Assembly: GCA_037447655.1 (NCBI GenBank)
Contig: JBBHKE010001793.1
Coordinates: 1 to 63,134, forward strand
DNA from: Zygnema cylindricum
Taxonomy: Eukaryota > Streptophyta > Zygnematophyceae > Zygnematales > Zygnemataceae
DNA: 63,134 bases
Reading direction: 5' to 3'
Part shown: one piece after another, positions 1 through 11,260 of the stretch
How positions within the stretch are numbered: position 1 is the first letter of the stretch
Layout: the number at the start of each line of letters is the position of its first letter
Position numbers and translations under genes: made by a program
The notes under the pieces: model-generated
Told to the model about the DNA's origin: nothing
Seen by the model: only the letters and a program-made list of their open reading frames with translations
Databases searched by the model: none

Positions 1-629
1 TAAGAAGTTGTGAGGGAGTTTTTAGAGAGATTTTGGGAAGATTTTTGGGACATTAGGGGGGGTTGGATGGAGAGAGAAGGGTGAACGGTTTGCTTTTGAG
101 GCAAGGGGAAGGACACTCCTATATAGTGTAGGTTTATAACATTTAAACCCATTTATTTATAACACATTGAAAAATAGAATGGTTTAAATTGTCACAATCA
201 AAGAAGTACGTCAGCTGTAAAAATTCATTAATGCACAAATTTAGTTTCCACGTAAACACATTCAATTAATTTATCGACACTAAATATGGTAGCGTTGTTC
301 TTTTAAAAAATATAAGACCCGTAAAAGTTTTCATTCGTCATCAATTGTCATAATAAGACTTTTATTGCCGCCCAATTATATTATTACTCCCTAAAAGCAA
401 ATAAACCGTGTCGATAAAACCTTTGGCTAATGAAAAAACAGAGATATGAAGACTGACAAAACAAAAAAGAGACGGAGGAAAGTGTTTTGGAGGCATTAGG
501 AGGAAAAGTGTGAACTATAAATGTCATTGAATTTAATTCAAAATTAATCAAATTTAATTCAATTTGAATTCAACAGATCTGAAGAGAGTAACAAAATACA
601 ATCGGTCTGAACACCATCCATTAATAAAA
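1..629. other. AT-rich sequence with no recognised feature
   Basis: I see no coding pattern or recognisable element here. It includes AT-rich stretches and a run of overlapping AATTTAATTC-type words near 520-570. Confidence 0.5.
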
Positions 630-858
630 AAAACAAATGGTTAAAAGAAACAGATGGTTAAAAAAAACGGATGGTTAAAATGAACGGATGGTTAAAAAAA
701 AACAGATGGTTAAATAAAACGGATGGTTAAAATGAACTGATGGTTAAATGAAACGGATGGTTACAAGAAATAGGTGGCTAAAATAAACGGATGGTTAAAA
801 TAAACAAATGGTTAAAACATCCGGATGGATAATATAAACAGATGGTTAAAATAAAAAA
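630..858. repeat. Minisatellite, ~17-bp unit, about 13 copies
   Basis: A head-to-tail array of a 16-18 bp unit, consensus AAACGGATGGTTAAAAT. Every unit carries a GATGGTTA-like core (variants AATGG, GGTGGCTA, GGATGGATA) and differs mainly in the length of the A run. No ORF crosses it. Confidence 0.9.
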
Positions 859-1594
859 TCCAAAAAACAGGACCAGCAGCCACTATTCATAGCTTCGAAA
901 GAGCCACAAACCACTCAAAGTAACTTTAGCTGTCTATCGAGTTCGCGAGAAATCCTACATCTAGTAGCAGCCTTTCTGGAACTCTTCAACTTCTCACTAA
1001 TGAGTTTGAGCATTTTACAAAAACAGAAGATAAAGACATGACAGGCAAGAAAACCTTAACTACATGATTTTTGTATCGTCCTGATTGTTGTATTGTTGTA
1101 CCGTTGCTTGTAGGGACATAAGTAGCACTGAATGAAGTTCTAACTTTGACTTAAGGGACATATGTAACAAATTTGGTAACGTATGTGAGTCAACAAACTT
1201 ATCCGTACAATTGTCCGAAAAAAAAAGATCATCCAAAGAAAATTCCGCGAGCTTAAGCAGATGCCATATATCCAGCCAAGTGGGTAGCTGAGAGAGCTAC
1301 CATCAGACTAAAACCTTTCTAAGGACAAAATTTGGATGTCGAGCGTGTTCGGGCTGAATATATACACTTACAGGGGAACGTACAGTTCTCTAGGAGCTTG
1401 GCACCTACTACACTTCAATTCAAAATGACTCATTTATGACCAAAATCATCAACCCCTGATATCGTAGGGCCCAAACCGTGGACCTTCTAACGAATAATTA
1501 TTCTGCAACTCATCTGCTATTTCATCTGCTCTTTGTGCCTCTCTGAACAACGATTGCACATCCACGGAATTTTTGAACAACGATTACATATCCA
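859..1594. other. No recognised feature
   Basis: About 730 bases without a supportable gene. The short ORFs in this stretch look random, and no repeat from elsewhere in the window was recognised. Confidence 0.4.
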
Positions 1595-2385
1595 CGGAAT
1601 TTCCCCCACTTACTGCAGTCACAAGTTCTCGTCTCTTTTTCGCAGAATTCATTCGAAGCCTCTCACAGCGAACCATGGTCGACTCCCTCTCTTTTGCAAT
1701 TGCTCCATCCAAACCAGCAACCATAGTCTCCTTTTTATAATGTCCTTCTCTACCGCATCTAGTTCTGACTGTAGGTTTCTCTTCTTCTCTTCATCCGCAA
1801 CAACATCCTGTCCCAAATGTTTCACATCATCACCGAGTCGTGCGAGCATTTCAAAATTCTGAGAGCTCATTGCGATCGATATATTCTGTTGCAATCTTGA
1901 CATGCTTTTTTTGACGTTTCTGCACGCTCTTGCACAGTCACGACGTCCTGTTTAAGCTTTTCACGCCTGGTAATCAATGTCTGCAAAATTAAAAGAAGAC
2001 TCGCACGTCAGAAGAGCTTTAATTTCTAGCCAGTAAAATCAAAGAAATTGAGAAAACCAGCTTTAAGGTCTCTCAAAACATCAACAAATGGGCTACCTAA
2101 ATCCGACCTGTAAGACAATGCAAAGCTATAAGGGTTTTCATTACCTGCCATGCGACGAGAATCACAAAAAAAATCATAACTCGATGTAATTTCTTTAATC
2201 AGCCTGTGAATGCAGAAAATTATATCTCACCGCTAATTTTGCCCTCAACCTGGCAGACCCCTCCCACAACTTTTTGCTTTTTTCTCCAGCTTCCGACTGC
2301 AAAACATATTCAGATTCCACAGATGGTTTCAACCGATCAGCTTCCCGTCTGCTGGCCAACCCTCGGCCCACAGTTTGTTGTTTTT
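1595..2385 (-). pseudogene. Remnant of a coiled-coil protein gene (frameshifted, spliced?)
   Basis: On the minus strand a charged, heptad-like sequence can be followed in pieces. At 1980-1904, after an acceptor-like TTTTGCAG, it reads TLITRREKLKQDVV and so on. At 1903-1735 it reads LGQDVVADEEKKRNLQSEL. At 1735-1600, in another frame, it reads MVAGLDGAIAKERESTMVRC. The switches lie near an A7 run (about 1910) and near 1735. A further coding-like piece at 2380-2225 contains KSKKLWEGSARLRAKLA. The amino-acid bias (E, K, R, L) suits a long coiled coil, but I do not recognise the family. Frameshifts indicate a dead copy, although some could be unrecognised introns. Confidence 0.35.
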
Positions 2386-2399
2386 GTAAAGTTTTGGAT

Positions 2400-2690
2400 G
2401 TTTAGTAGTGAAGGTTGTGGGAGGGAATTTCTGAACTTAGAATATTTTTTCTTAGTCCCTGCTTCAGTATGTACCTGAATTACAGTAGACAGTATGTAGA
2501 CTGAGTGAAATACTGAGTCTCAAGTTTTAGAGGAGTGTTGTGATTTGAAAACTTTAGTACTCAGTAAATAGGTCAGTGAGAGAGGGATTTGTACTTAGAA
2601 TAATTTTTGGTATACACACTTTAGTACTGACCCCTAATAGTGTTACAGTAGTATAAGGACAAAAGAGTGTACCGTACTTCTACAGGGACA
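2400..2690 (+). mobile_element. Degenerate LTR-like fragment (copia family of this window)
   Basis: Two short blocks, near 2415-2450 and 2560-2615 (GAGAGAGGGATTTGTACTTA then AATAATTTTTGG), resemble the block around the presumed transcription start of the LTRs at 7030, 16245 and 57090 (GAGAGAGGGATTTAGGACTG then ATAATTTTTG). The rest is too diverged to align by eye and no ends can be placed. Confidence 0.35.
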
Positions 2691-3995
2691 CGCGTCAGCA
2701 GATGAGGATTTTGCAGGTATTTCGGAATGGCGCCGACACTCACATACACGTGTCTAACATCGAACGAGCGGATTCGCAGAATCGAACAGATGAAGTTTCA
2801 ACCGGACATCCGGTATATTGACTGTACGGATTCAGTATGAAACGTTGATTCGAATCGTGTCGACGGACGCAATTTTCGCGGGACCACAAGTGACAAAGCC
2901 CGCCGTACGCACTCAGGTGCTTCGTACCGCACAACAACAGTCGGCAAGACTTATGTGAACCATGCTGACTAAGCATCAATTTGAAATGGGACCACATCTA
3001 ATTATTTGGACGCATGTCGTCCATCACGATGATTAACTTAACATCTTACGACGATCCGTGAATTCGGAATTGACTAGTACGGACGCTTACAGTAATTTGG
3101 ACGGATTCGCCAATTGTTGACCAAGCAAGTGGCACAATGTATGTACGACCACTATCTGTAAATATATGAAACAACATTAATATGTATGTAGTGATTTAAT
3201 TTTTAGTGTTACATTGTTGAAATAGGATAAAAGTTACAATTAAGGGTTTTGGACGTACTTGCGATACAGTAGACGTACCGTTGACGTGCAGTGATATTAT
3301 TAGGGTACAGTACTAAGTTACACGTGTAGTACCTTGATTAGTGCAAGGCTCAGTAGATAGCTATGTGAGTATAAAATGTAGGACTTAGTTTATTTTCAGC
3401 ATCAGCTGAGTTTATCAAAGTAATGGCAGGCTATTTTTTTTAATCTTCGACATGTCACTGTGATCACTTTGATTGATATCTTGATATGAAACTTTGTGTG
3501 GATGTTCTATGCTATAGAAACTTTATGGTTGTATAGTTTCATGCTGTTGTGCTGTTTTTGTAGAATTATGTGAGAGATTTACTTGGTTAGTTTGATAAGC
3601 TGTCAGCTGTTTTTGGGAAACTCTGCAGCTCATATCTTTTAGATTCATTTGTGGATCACGCTGTAACTTTGGGAGGTTATATTGTCAAGTACATAATGCA
3701 TACTGGTGCAGTTTGAGGTGCCTTTGTATATTGTGGAGTAATCCGTGTTGTCTGAAACATAGCTGTTTTGGGGTAGTCTGTGGGTGTTTTCCGTGAGTAA
3801 TCCATGGCTGAAATAGGTTATGGACAACAATCTTCTCCAATGTTTTGCATTCATATCTCTGAAGGGATGGGAACAAAAATGGGCAGGGCCATTCTCAATG
3901 GGAGCATAAGCATCTAGGAATGTTTGCAGGGTACCAGGGCAACATTTCTCGGACCGCCGACCGTTAATTTATGTTTCACATCCACGCTCGACAGC
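2691..3995. other. No recognised feature
   Basis: About 1.3 kb with only short, unconvincing ORFs on either strand (for example 85 codons on the minus strand at 2740-2997). I found no motif or repeat family here. Confidence 0.4.
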
Positions 3996-5558
3996 TGTCA
4001 AGCTCGTGTGCGGTTTCCGCACACCTTCACTTTTCAAAGATTTATGGGCATTTTCCCCCTTGTACCGTCACCAATGTACAAAAACAGAGGCGCGTAACTG
4101 TGAACCACTCTGTGCATTCCCAATACTGAGCGCAACGCACTCGAGTTCACACCTAACGGAGGTCGACCGCAAAGTTGCTCCATCTCAAAGTTGGCATTCC
4201 GTTGCCTGGGACTAATTTCCACTAGCCGTAGTGGAGGGTACATTGTGGATTTCCACGTAACTTTTTGGATTATTATTTAGATTATGCTGAAAGGAGTCAG
4301 TAGGAGTTCAGTTGAGGTTCAACTAACCTAGGGTCCATTAATGAACTAAGGTCAAAGTTTGGCCTTTTCGCGTCATTTTAGTACTTTGTCATCTAATAGT
4401 GGAACCAACTTTGACTTTCGGCCGTGGATTTAGCCGCAGTTGGGAGTATAACTTTCAGCCCATGTGTAGTATGAATTAATTTTTCCTATGTCAATTGAAT
4501 TGTATCTACCCTCCGCTGGTTTGCTAGTTGCATGACGTTGACCTTTTGTACTTACAACCGGACAAACTGTGATGTAAAAGGCACTTCGGTCCAAAGGAGA
4601 CAGGTTTCTTTTCACTACTGTCTTCTGAGAAAACCTCCAATGATGACAAAGAGTGAAGACGACCTCTCCCCCAATGGTAGCAAAACCAAGTAAGATCCTC
4701 CTTAACCCCTCGGATTTTGCAACTCAGATCCGGCAAGACCCTTCTCAATTTCAAACAGCAAAAAGCCGAATGGCCCAAAAAGAGGGATAGTGCCAACTAC
4801 GCGCTCGAACTACGATTCTCACGAAAAGACAAATTCCAAAACAGAGATAGCAATAGAGTCCAAACACACAAGCCAAAAGTTCTCTAATAGAAGGTTTGCT
4901 AAGAATTTTGTGGAGGTTTTCTCAGGAGACAGTTTTGAAAGGCAACCTGTCTCCTTTCGACCCAAGTGACTTATGCATCAAAGTTTGTGAGGCTGTAGGT
5001 ACAAAAGTTCAACGTCATGCCACTAGCCAACCAGCGGAGAGCAGTTGTAATTGAATTGACATAGGACAAAATAATCTGTACTACACACGTGGCTGAAATT
5101 TATACTCCCAACTACAGCTAAATCTGCGGCCGAAAGTCAAAGTTGGTTCCACTATTAGATGACAAAGTAGTGAAAGGACTGGAAAACGCTAAACTTCGAC
5201 CTTAGTTCATTAATGGACTCTAGGTCGGTTGAACTTGAACTGAAGTCATGTTGACTCCTTACTGCATAATCTAAATAACAATCCCAAAAGTTGCGTGAAA
5301 TTCCACAATGTACCCTCCACTAGGGTTGGTGGAAACTGGCCCCAAGCAATGGAACTGCTAACTTTGAGACGGAGGAACTTTGCAGTCCGACCTTCGTTAG
5401 GTGTGAACTCGAGTGTGTTGCGCTCAGTAATGGGAATGCAAAGAAATGGTCTAGAGTTACGCGCCTGTGTTTCCAGACACTAGTGACGGTACAAGGGGGA
5501 AAAGGTCTATAAATCTTGGAAAAGTGAAGGTGTGCCGAAACCGCACACGAGCTTGACA
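3996..5558. mobile_element. Foldback element with ~645-bp inverted arms
   Basis: The left arm (about 3996-4638) and right arm (about 4912-5558) are inverted copies of each other over their full length, roughly 85% identical by eye, separated by a 273-bp unique loop. The outer ends are TGTCAAGCTCGTGTGCGG on the left and its complement, ending CGAGCTTGACA, on the right. Matching internal words include GAGTTCACACCTAACG, GTGGAGGGTACATTGTGG and GTCATCTAATAGTGGAACC. No transposase is encoded and the ORFs inside are short. I could not find a convincing target-site duplication, so the superfamily (Mutator-like or foldback) is open. A transcript through it would form a long hairpin. Confidence 0.85.
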
Positions 5559-6170
5559 TTTATCTGTAATACTTATTGTACAGAAGCAGAATTAGCTATA
5601 ATATGATTATGAGTATTTAGATCTCAGTAGCAGCTAGGTTCTTGGACGTATCTCTCATGAACGTTTGTATCGGAGGTACAGCATTATGTAATAGAACAAC
5701 TAGGAGTAGAAACTCACTACGAGTATAAGACTTAGGATTTAGAACATTTGATGTATCCAGACTTCCAGACTGTGTAATTTGCAGACTGTATTTGGGAAAC
5801 TTATGAGTTGAATATCTTGGTGTATGTTGGATCAATTGGGTTAAAACTTTGTGATATTCTATACTGTGGTATAGTTTGAAGCAGTTTGGACCTTTATGTC
5901 AGATTTGGTGACCTGTAGAAAACAGCTGAAGGGTAGGATTCTTAGTAAGCTTCTGTGAGTGAATTATGTCTACTTCTACTGGTACTGCTGCTGCTCCACC
6001 CTGCTCCACCTGCTCCACCTGCTCCAGTGGTCGTGGAACAACAACAACATGCTAAAAGAAAGATGTGCTGTTAATGTTGCACATTTACCACAGTGTAATG
6101 ATGCTCAATACACGAACACGTTGAACGGTCTATTGGTGTGTTGCCTTTGGTAAATCGCCTCATGCAACGC

Positions 6171-6173
<3 letters not shown>
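5559..6173. other. No gene; short CTGCTCCAC repeat
   Basis: The only structure noted is a 9-bp tandem repeat, CTGCTCCAC with variants, around 5980-6028, which drives a short glycine-free ORF. No gene is supported. Confidence 0.4.

Positions 6174-6228
<55 letters not shown>
6174..6228. repeat. (AT)27 microsatellite
   Basis: A pure alternating AT tract of about 55 bases, directly followed by an LTR fragment. Confidence 0.95.
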
Positions 6229-6229
<1 letters not shown>

Positions 6230-6328
6230 TCTTTGACCATTGATAACTAGTTACTTAAGGGAGCAAATTCAACGATTCTTTTTGTAGCGAGCTCAAAGGA
6301 GTCGTGCCTTCACTGGTGAGAAGTTGAT
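6229..6328 (+). mobile_element. 3' fragment of an LTR abutting element 1
   Basis: This block (TTTGACC, then GGGAGCAAATTCAACGATTC, TTTTTGTAGCGAGCTCA and GGAGTCGTGCCTTCAC) matches the U5 part of the element 3 LTR at 57170-57270. It stops where the LTR of element 1 begins. It is therefore a piece of another family member into which element 1 inserted, or which was truncated by the AT tract. Confidence 0.65.
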
Positions 6329-7330
6329 TATTGAAATCTAAGGTTTTGTTATATTTTCTAGGTCACAATGTATAAAACTAAAAGGTCGTACTTGGCAATC
6401 AGGCTCTGCCTTTCCTCTCTACAATCCCTATACTTGTCGTAGTTACTAAAGACTAGTGAGAGAGAGATTAAGCCATGGCTGCCTGAGAAGCCAGAATAAA
6501 ATAGGGGATCAGCCCATGCAAAAAGATGACAGACCAAGGATTTCATCCTGGTCCGTACAGACTGTAAAACTAGCCAGCCGTCTTATCCCATAGTCTAAAA
6601 CGTGTGTTAGGATATATAGGGTTTGTTAAACATATTTTTAAAAACTAGTGGACTAAGTTGATTGACGAAATTATGAGAATTTAACATAGATACAGTTAGG
6701 TATTTTGAAGGTGCACGTATAGCACGAAATTCTATGATAAGAACACTTTATTTCAATGACGCGAAGTAAAAGCTAGTTAACATCGGACGACTCCCATCCA
6801 AGTCGCCATTGCGATGGCCGCATTGGTTGTTTTCGGTTGTCACGTCAGAAAACGCCACGTGGCACCCTATCAATAGTTAGCAAAAATGCAGGAAATTCGG
6901 AGACAAGTATAGAGGTGACAAGCGTCCTCTCCATGGCCATGTCCTACTATGGTCGTACTAGAAGTACATCGGCAGAAGTACCTTTCTGTACTGTAAAATC
7001 ATTTGATTTGTTCCGTAGCTCAATACTAGGGGGTTTAGAGAGGGTATTTAGAACTGAGAGATTTTGGGTAGGTAGCCGTCTCTCTTCGAGAGAGCTTTTA
7101 TAAATGTTGACATCTTTGCCACTTGATAACTAATCGTTTGGTTGGGCGTTTTAAGCAATTCATTTGCATTGGGCTCAGGGGAGTCCACCCTTCACAGGGG
7201 TGAAGGTAGTCAGAGTTATTGCCTACTAGGGTGGCAGTCGTTCTAAAAGGAAGGAAAGGCATTCAAAATTATCTTAGAGGCTTCAAGCAAACTGCATATT
7301 TTGCGCACCAATGAGGGTCACAAAATTGCA
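6329..7330 (+). repeat. 5' LTR of element 1
   Basis: The start (TATTGAAATCTAAGG, decayed from TGTTGAAATC) is placed by alignment with the LTR starts of the other copies. The end, TTGCA, lies one base before the primer site. It contains the family landmarks: TTTTCTAGGTCACAATG near the start, an antisense tRNA-like block (about 6520-6600), a G-box GCCACGTGGC (6855-6864), a GTAC-rich region, and the hairpin CTCTCTTCGAGAGAG (7080-7094) followed by a T/A-rich stretch that probably holds the poly(A) signal. Confidence 0.75.
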
Positions 7331-7331
7331 C

Positions 7332-7343
7332 GTTATAGGCCCA
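7332..7343 (+). other. Primer-binding site of element 1 (mutated)
   Basis: GTTATAGGCCCA, one substitution from the GTTATGGGCCCA of elements 2, 3 and 4. The change also turns the overlapping gag ATG into ATA, which would by itself cripple both priming and gag initiation. Confidence 0.7.
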
Positions 7344-9400
7344 CCCTCTATGGTGTCCATCTTCGATGAAACAAGGATTATCTACTAGAACAAGATGATG
7401 AGGGGAGCACTTCTTCGAAAAGAGATTATGGCGTATTGTGAGTGGCCATGTGGGGCGGCCATCCAAACCATTGGGAGCCCCACCGGGATTCGGAGGATTG
7501 CGATTCTCAACAGGATACAAACAGTCAAAAAATGAGAGGAAATGCTTGACTTTTGTAATGATTTGGCTGGTGTGTTTGTGGAGTTCGAGAGTATTGGAAA
7601 GGTGGAATCTAAAAAGGAGAAGGTGAATACCTTGTTGATAAAGATCCCAGAGGAGTATGACAACATTGTGAACAAGGTTAAAGATCTGTCGGATAGCCGA
7701 TGGATTTGGAACACAGTGGTTGGAATGATTTTGGTTAGAGAGAACACCATTAAGCTTCGTGTTGTTCTATGACAATTGGTGCAGGTGGAGCTGCAGTAGT
7801 AGTAGTAGAAGTAGTTACAGCTTAAGTAGAAGCTTTTCAAAAAGTCCCCACAAAGCACTATATTTCACCACTTCAAAATCTCACAGTTTACTGAATTTTA
7901 CCACACTATAGATCCACACTCACAAATCCAATTAGCACACAACTCAGCACATAAGAACCTCAACATACACACTGTTATTGCCAAAGTTATAGCCATATTG
8001 ACCCAGTAGACCATAAGATACAAGAGTTGCAAGTTTCCCAAAAATTGCCTTTTGGTTTCCCTTATCCCAAAATTGGATACAGAAATATTTCTAAGTCCTA
8101 ATCTTTATACTCTGAGAGATAATCTACTGCCCAATAGCCAATCAGATGTCAGTACCTTGAATAGTAGTACTGTACCATAGTACGACAAGGTACACTAGTG
8201 TACTTCCACAAACCCATATCTAACTAGCCTAAAAATGAACAGTGAAACACTATTTTCTAAAGCGCTACGCTACAAAAATAATCTCTCCAGGTATTTACAA
8301 TCTGATGCCATACATGTAATGTTGCTTGCTTAGTCAGCAACCTCAAATAATTCCAACCAGCTTTGGTAAACTTGTACGACTATCTGGGAGGTTTTCGAAG
8401 CTCCTCATCATCTGTGGTCCCCTTCAAAATTTCTGCTGTTAATCTAATGTGAATCAACGTCTGGTATTTGTAATTTGGTATCAATGTTTCAGATGTCCGG
8501 TTTAGTTTCCGTCCGCCCGATCCTTAGAATTCAGTCGTCCGATAGATGACATATGGCCATGACCATTCCGCGTTTCCTGCACTGTCTAAAAACAGACGTG
8601 TGTATATGTGACCGTACTAATACTCTTTGAGAAAACCTTCTACTGTCACACTATTTAAGGTAAGCATTACATTTCAAATTTCACCAAAATATTCTAAGTA
8701 CTTAGACTTCCCTCACAGCTCTATATACTGAAGACAAAGCTTTCAAAAACAACACTCCCTAAAAGCTTTAGTCTTATTTACTCAATTAGACCAATAGCCT
8801 TTCTGCAAAAATGTAATTTAGGTTTAGGAAAGAGCTTTAGTTAACATATCTACAACCATGTTTTCATCCGGCAAATAGCATAATTTAATGACCTTTGCAA
8901 GTACTTTTTCACGGAAGACCAAAATATTCTAAGTACTCAGACTTCCCTCACAGCTCTATATACAGAAAACAAAGCTTTCAAAAACAAAACTTTGGAGTAC
9001 AGGAAAGAGTGGTCAAGCCTTGGCCGCCGGAACCAATTGGAGAGATCAAGAGAACAAGAAACCTTATGGGAGGTTTGGTGGAGGAGGGAGAGGAGTTAAA
9101 GTGGATAGATCCGGATCTCGGCCTCCAAAGGGGCTTTGCCATTTTTGAAAAAAACCGGGTCAGTACATAGCAGAGTGCACCAAGCTAACGGAGTTGAGGC
9201 TCAAGGAGAACAAATGTGGTGGACCTTCCAAAAAGAAGAAAGCACTTATGACCACACTGGTGAAAGAGGAGTCCGGAGAGGAGGAGACCTCAGACGAAGA
9301 GGATGGGGAGCTTCTTCTCAACGAAAAACTGGAGGAGAAAGAGATCCGAAGGAGGCAGAAATGTGCGATCGAAGTTATCCGAGAAGCTCCGGAGGAAGGT
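7335..9400 (+). pseudogene. gag of element 1 (interrupted)
   Basis: The N-terminal part (GPPSMVSIFDE, 7337 onward) is followed by a deletion and then the UBN2-type gag core at 7540-7759 (LDFCNDLAGVFVEFESIGKV and WIWNTVVGMILVRENTIKL). The frame is then split by the nested element at 7760-8989 and resumes at 8995 (GKSGQAL-like region). A CCHC zinc knuckle follows at about 9128-9180, in which the second cysteine codon has become TGA (GLCHF, stop, KKPGQY). Nucleocapsid and structural function are inferred from the family. Confidence 0.8.
7760..8989 (-). mobile_element. Nested, internally deleted copia element of a second family
   Basis: A 1,230-bp insertion in gag of element 1, flanked by CTTCG (7755-7759) and CTTTG (8990-8994), a target duplication with one mismatch. 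On the minus strand the order is: a 72-bp LTR start (8989-8918), a short C-terminal RNase H piece (about 8917-8766, reading LPDENMVVDMLTKAL), a purine tract CTTTTAGGGAG (8765-8755), and a full LTR from 8754 to 7760 (995 bp). The two LTR starts match over about 70 bp (GAAAGCTTTGTCTTCAG and GCTGTGAGGGAAGTCT). Nearly the whole interior has been deleted. The LTR differs from the main family, so this is another lineage. Confidence 0.8.
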
Positions 9401-11256
9401 TGGATTATTGACTCGGGTGCCTCAATGCATATGTGGCGTGAAAAGCAATTATTTACTAAGCTAAGAAAGATTCCCACTTTAGAGATAGAGTATGGCGATG
9501 GGAGAGTACTAACTACAAATCTAGTGTGATCGGTAGATTTAAAAGTACAAGTGGAGGGTCAGACATCTATAGAGACGTTTTCAGATGTTCTCTATATACC
9601 TCAGTTAAGCAAGAATCTCATCTCTACCTCTGTTTTGGATGATAAATATTTTGAGACTTACACTAAGAAGGGAACTTTCACAGCAAAGTATGATGATGAG
9701 GTCTATTTCACCGATGACAAGGGTAACCAATGAATGTTTAGGCTTAACTTGAGCAATAAAAAGAAGAATGCTTATTATGTTGATGTCTCCTAGATAATGA
9801 TATGGCATAAGGGGCTGGGGCATGTGCATTTGTATAGATTGAGAGAAATGAAAAATTGGGGGTAGTGGAAGGGATTCACTTTGGGGATAGTGAATTGATA
9901 GATGATTGTACTGACTTTGCACAAGGTAAGGATCACAGATTGCCCTTTCCCAAATATGCCACGTATAGAGGGGAAAGGGTGCTAGATCTCATACACACTA
10001 ATATCTGGGAACCGGCTAAAGTACCCTCGATAGGAGGGAAACGATATATGCTCACCATAACTGATGACTGGTCTAGATATTCCAGAGTTTGCTTCCTCGA
10101 AAATAAGTCTGAAATCACCAATTTATTTTAAAGAATATAAAGCATGGAGTGAGAAGTTGTATAGAACCCCTATAAATTGAATTAGAAGTGATAATGGGGG
10201 AGAGTATACATCTAGTCAGTTAGAGGATTTTTTGAAAGATGAGGGAGTACAACATCAAACGACTCTCTCTGATAATCTAAAACAAAACGGTGTGGCCGAA
10301 AGACTAAATAAAAGTGTAGGTGATAGCGCTCGAATTATGCTAACAGACAAGAAGATAGGAAAATGCTTCTGGGCCAAAGCTATTAACTGTGCCAATTACA
10401 TCAAGAATAGAGTTCTTACGACAGCTATAAAAGGAGAAACACCGTATGAGAGATGGGTTGGGAGGAAGTCGGATGTATCTCATATGAAAGTATTTTGAAG
10501 TCAAGTGTAAATTCTGAATTCTGACCGAAAGAGTTGGAAACTAGATGCTAAGGGAAAGCGAGGATATCTAGTGAGATATGATGATCATGTCAAGAGATAC
10601 CGAGTCTATGACCTAGGGAAGAAGGATATCATAATGGTTAGATATCTTGTTGTCATGGATAAAGGAAAGTCGATAGATCACTTCAATTATTTCAAGACAA
10701 TCAGAATTAGATTTGATTCAGAGAGTGAGGAAGAGTCAAATTTTCTTGAAAAGAAGGTCAGATATCAGATTATTAAAGTTCCAAAAGAAACTCAGATCAA
10801 AGAGGAGATCAAAGAGGAGATTCCAGTGAATCTGCAAGCTCCTATACAATTCGAGGACATGGGTAAGAGGAGCCAGTTTGCATCGATAGGGGAGCAGATG
10901 AAACAGTTCGGAAGAACCCGAGAATACCCTACATTCTAACTTTTGAAAATGAAGAAGGACAAAGGAGAAGCTAAAGGCTACAAGAGAAACAAGCAACTCA
11001 CAAGGTAACAAAACTGTCACATCCTCATGAGCCTCACACTTACTCACAGGCAATGAACAGTCCAGAAAAGGACAAATGGGTTGATTCCATTAATGATGAG
11101 ATGGCTTCAATTATGGAAGCCAATTCGTAATTAGTGGATTGTCCTCCAGACAGAAAGCTGATTGGGTGTAAATTGGTGTTTAAACTGAAACTTAATCCAA
11201 ATAATACCATTGAGAGGTTCAAATCTAGATTGGTAGCAAAGGGTTTTACCCAAAAG
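9400..11256 (+). pseudogene. pol of element 1: protease, integrase, partial RT
   Basis: The protease has the active site DSGA (9410) in GWIIDSGASMHM. The gag-pre-integrase zinc region follows near 9800-9930 (WHKGLGHVHL; one Cys of the CX2C pair is lost). The integrase core spans 9975-10500 with ITDDWSRYSR, RSDNGGEYT and NGVAERLN; the first aspartate position reads HTN instead of an acidic residue. RT begins about 11045 (SPEKDKWVDSINDEMASI) and stops after VAKGFTQK at 11256. Stops (for example at 9526, 10130 and 10497) and frame changes make it a pseudogene. Confidence 0.85.
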
Positions 11257-11260
11257 CAGG

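Larger units (their letters stand above)
6329..11260 (+). mobile_element. Copia element 1 (5' LTR to reverse transcriptase; 3' end lost)
   Basis: A Ty1/copia element in the order LTR, primer site, gag, protease, integrase, reverse transcriptase. It breaks off inside RT just after the conserved AKGFTQK and is followed immediately by satellite DNA. It is interrupted by a nested copia fragment at 7760-8989. The coding frame carries many stops and shifts, so it is inactive. Domain order (integrase before RT) is the diagnostic of copia against gypsy. Confidence 0.9.

Noticed and set aside
2740-2997. 85-codon minus-strand ORF
   Set aside because: Random-looking composition, rich in Cys, His and Ser, with no motif; length is within chance for this base composition.
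6174-6228. AT tract as an origin or matrix-attachment site
   Set aside because: A simple (AT)n microsatellite with no other supporting feature.
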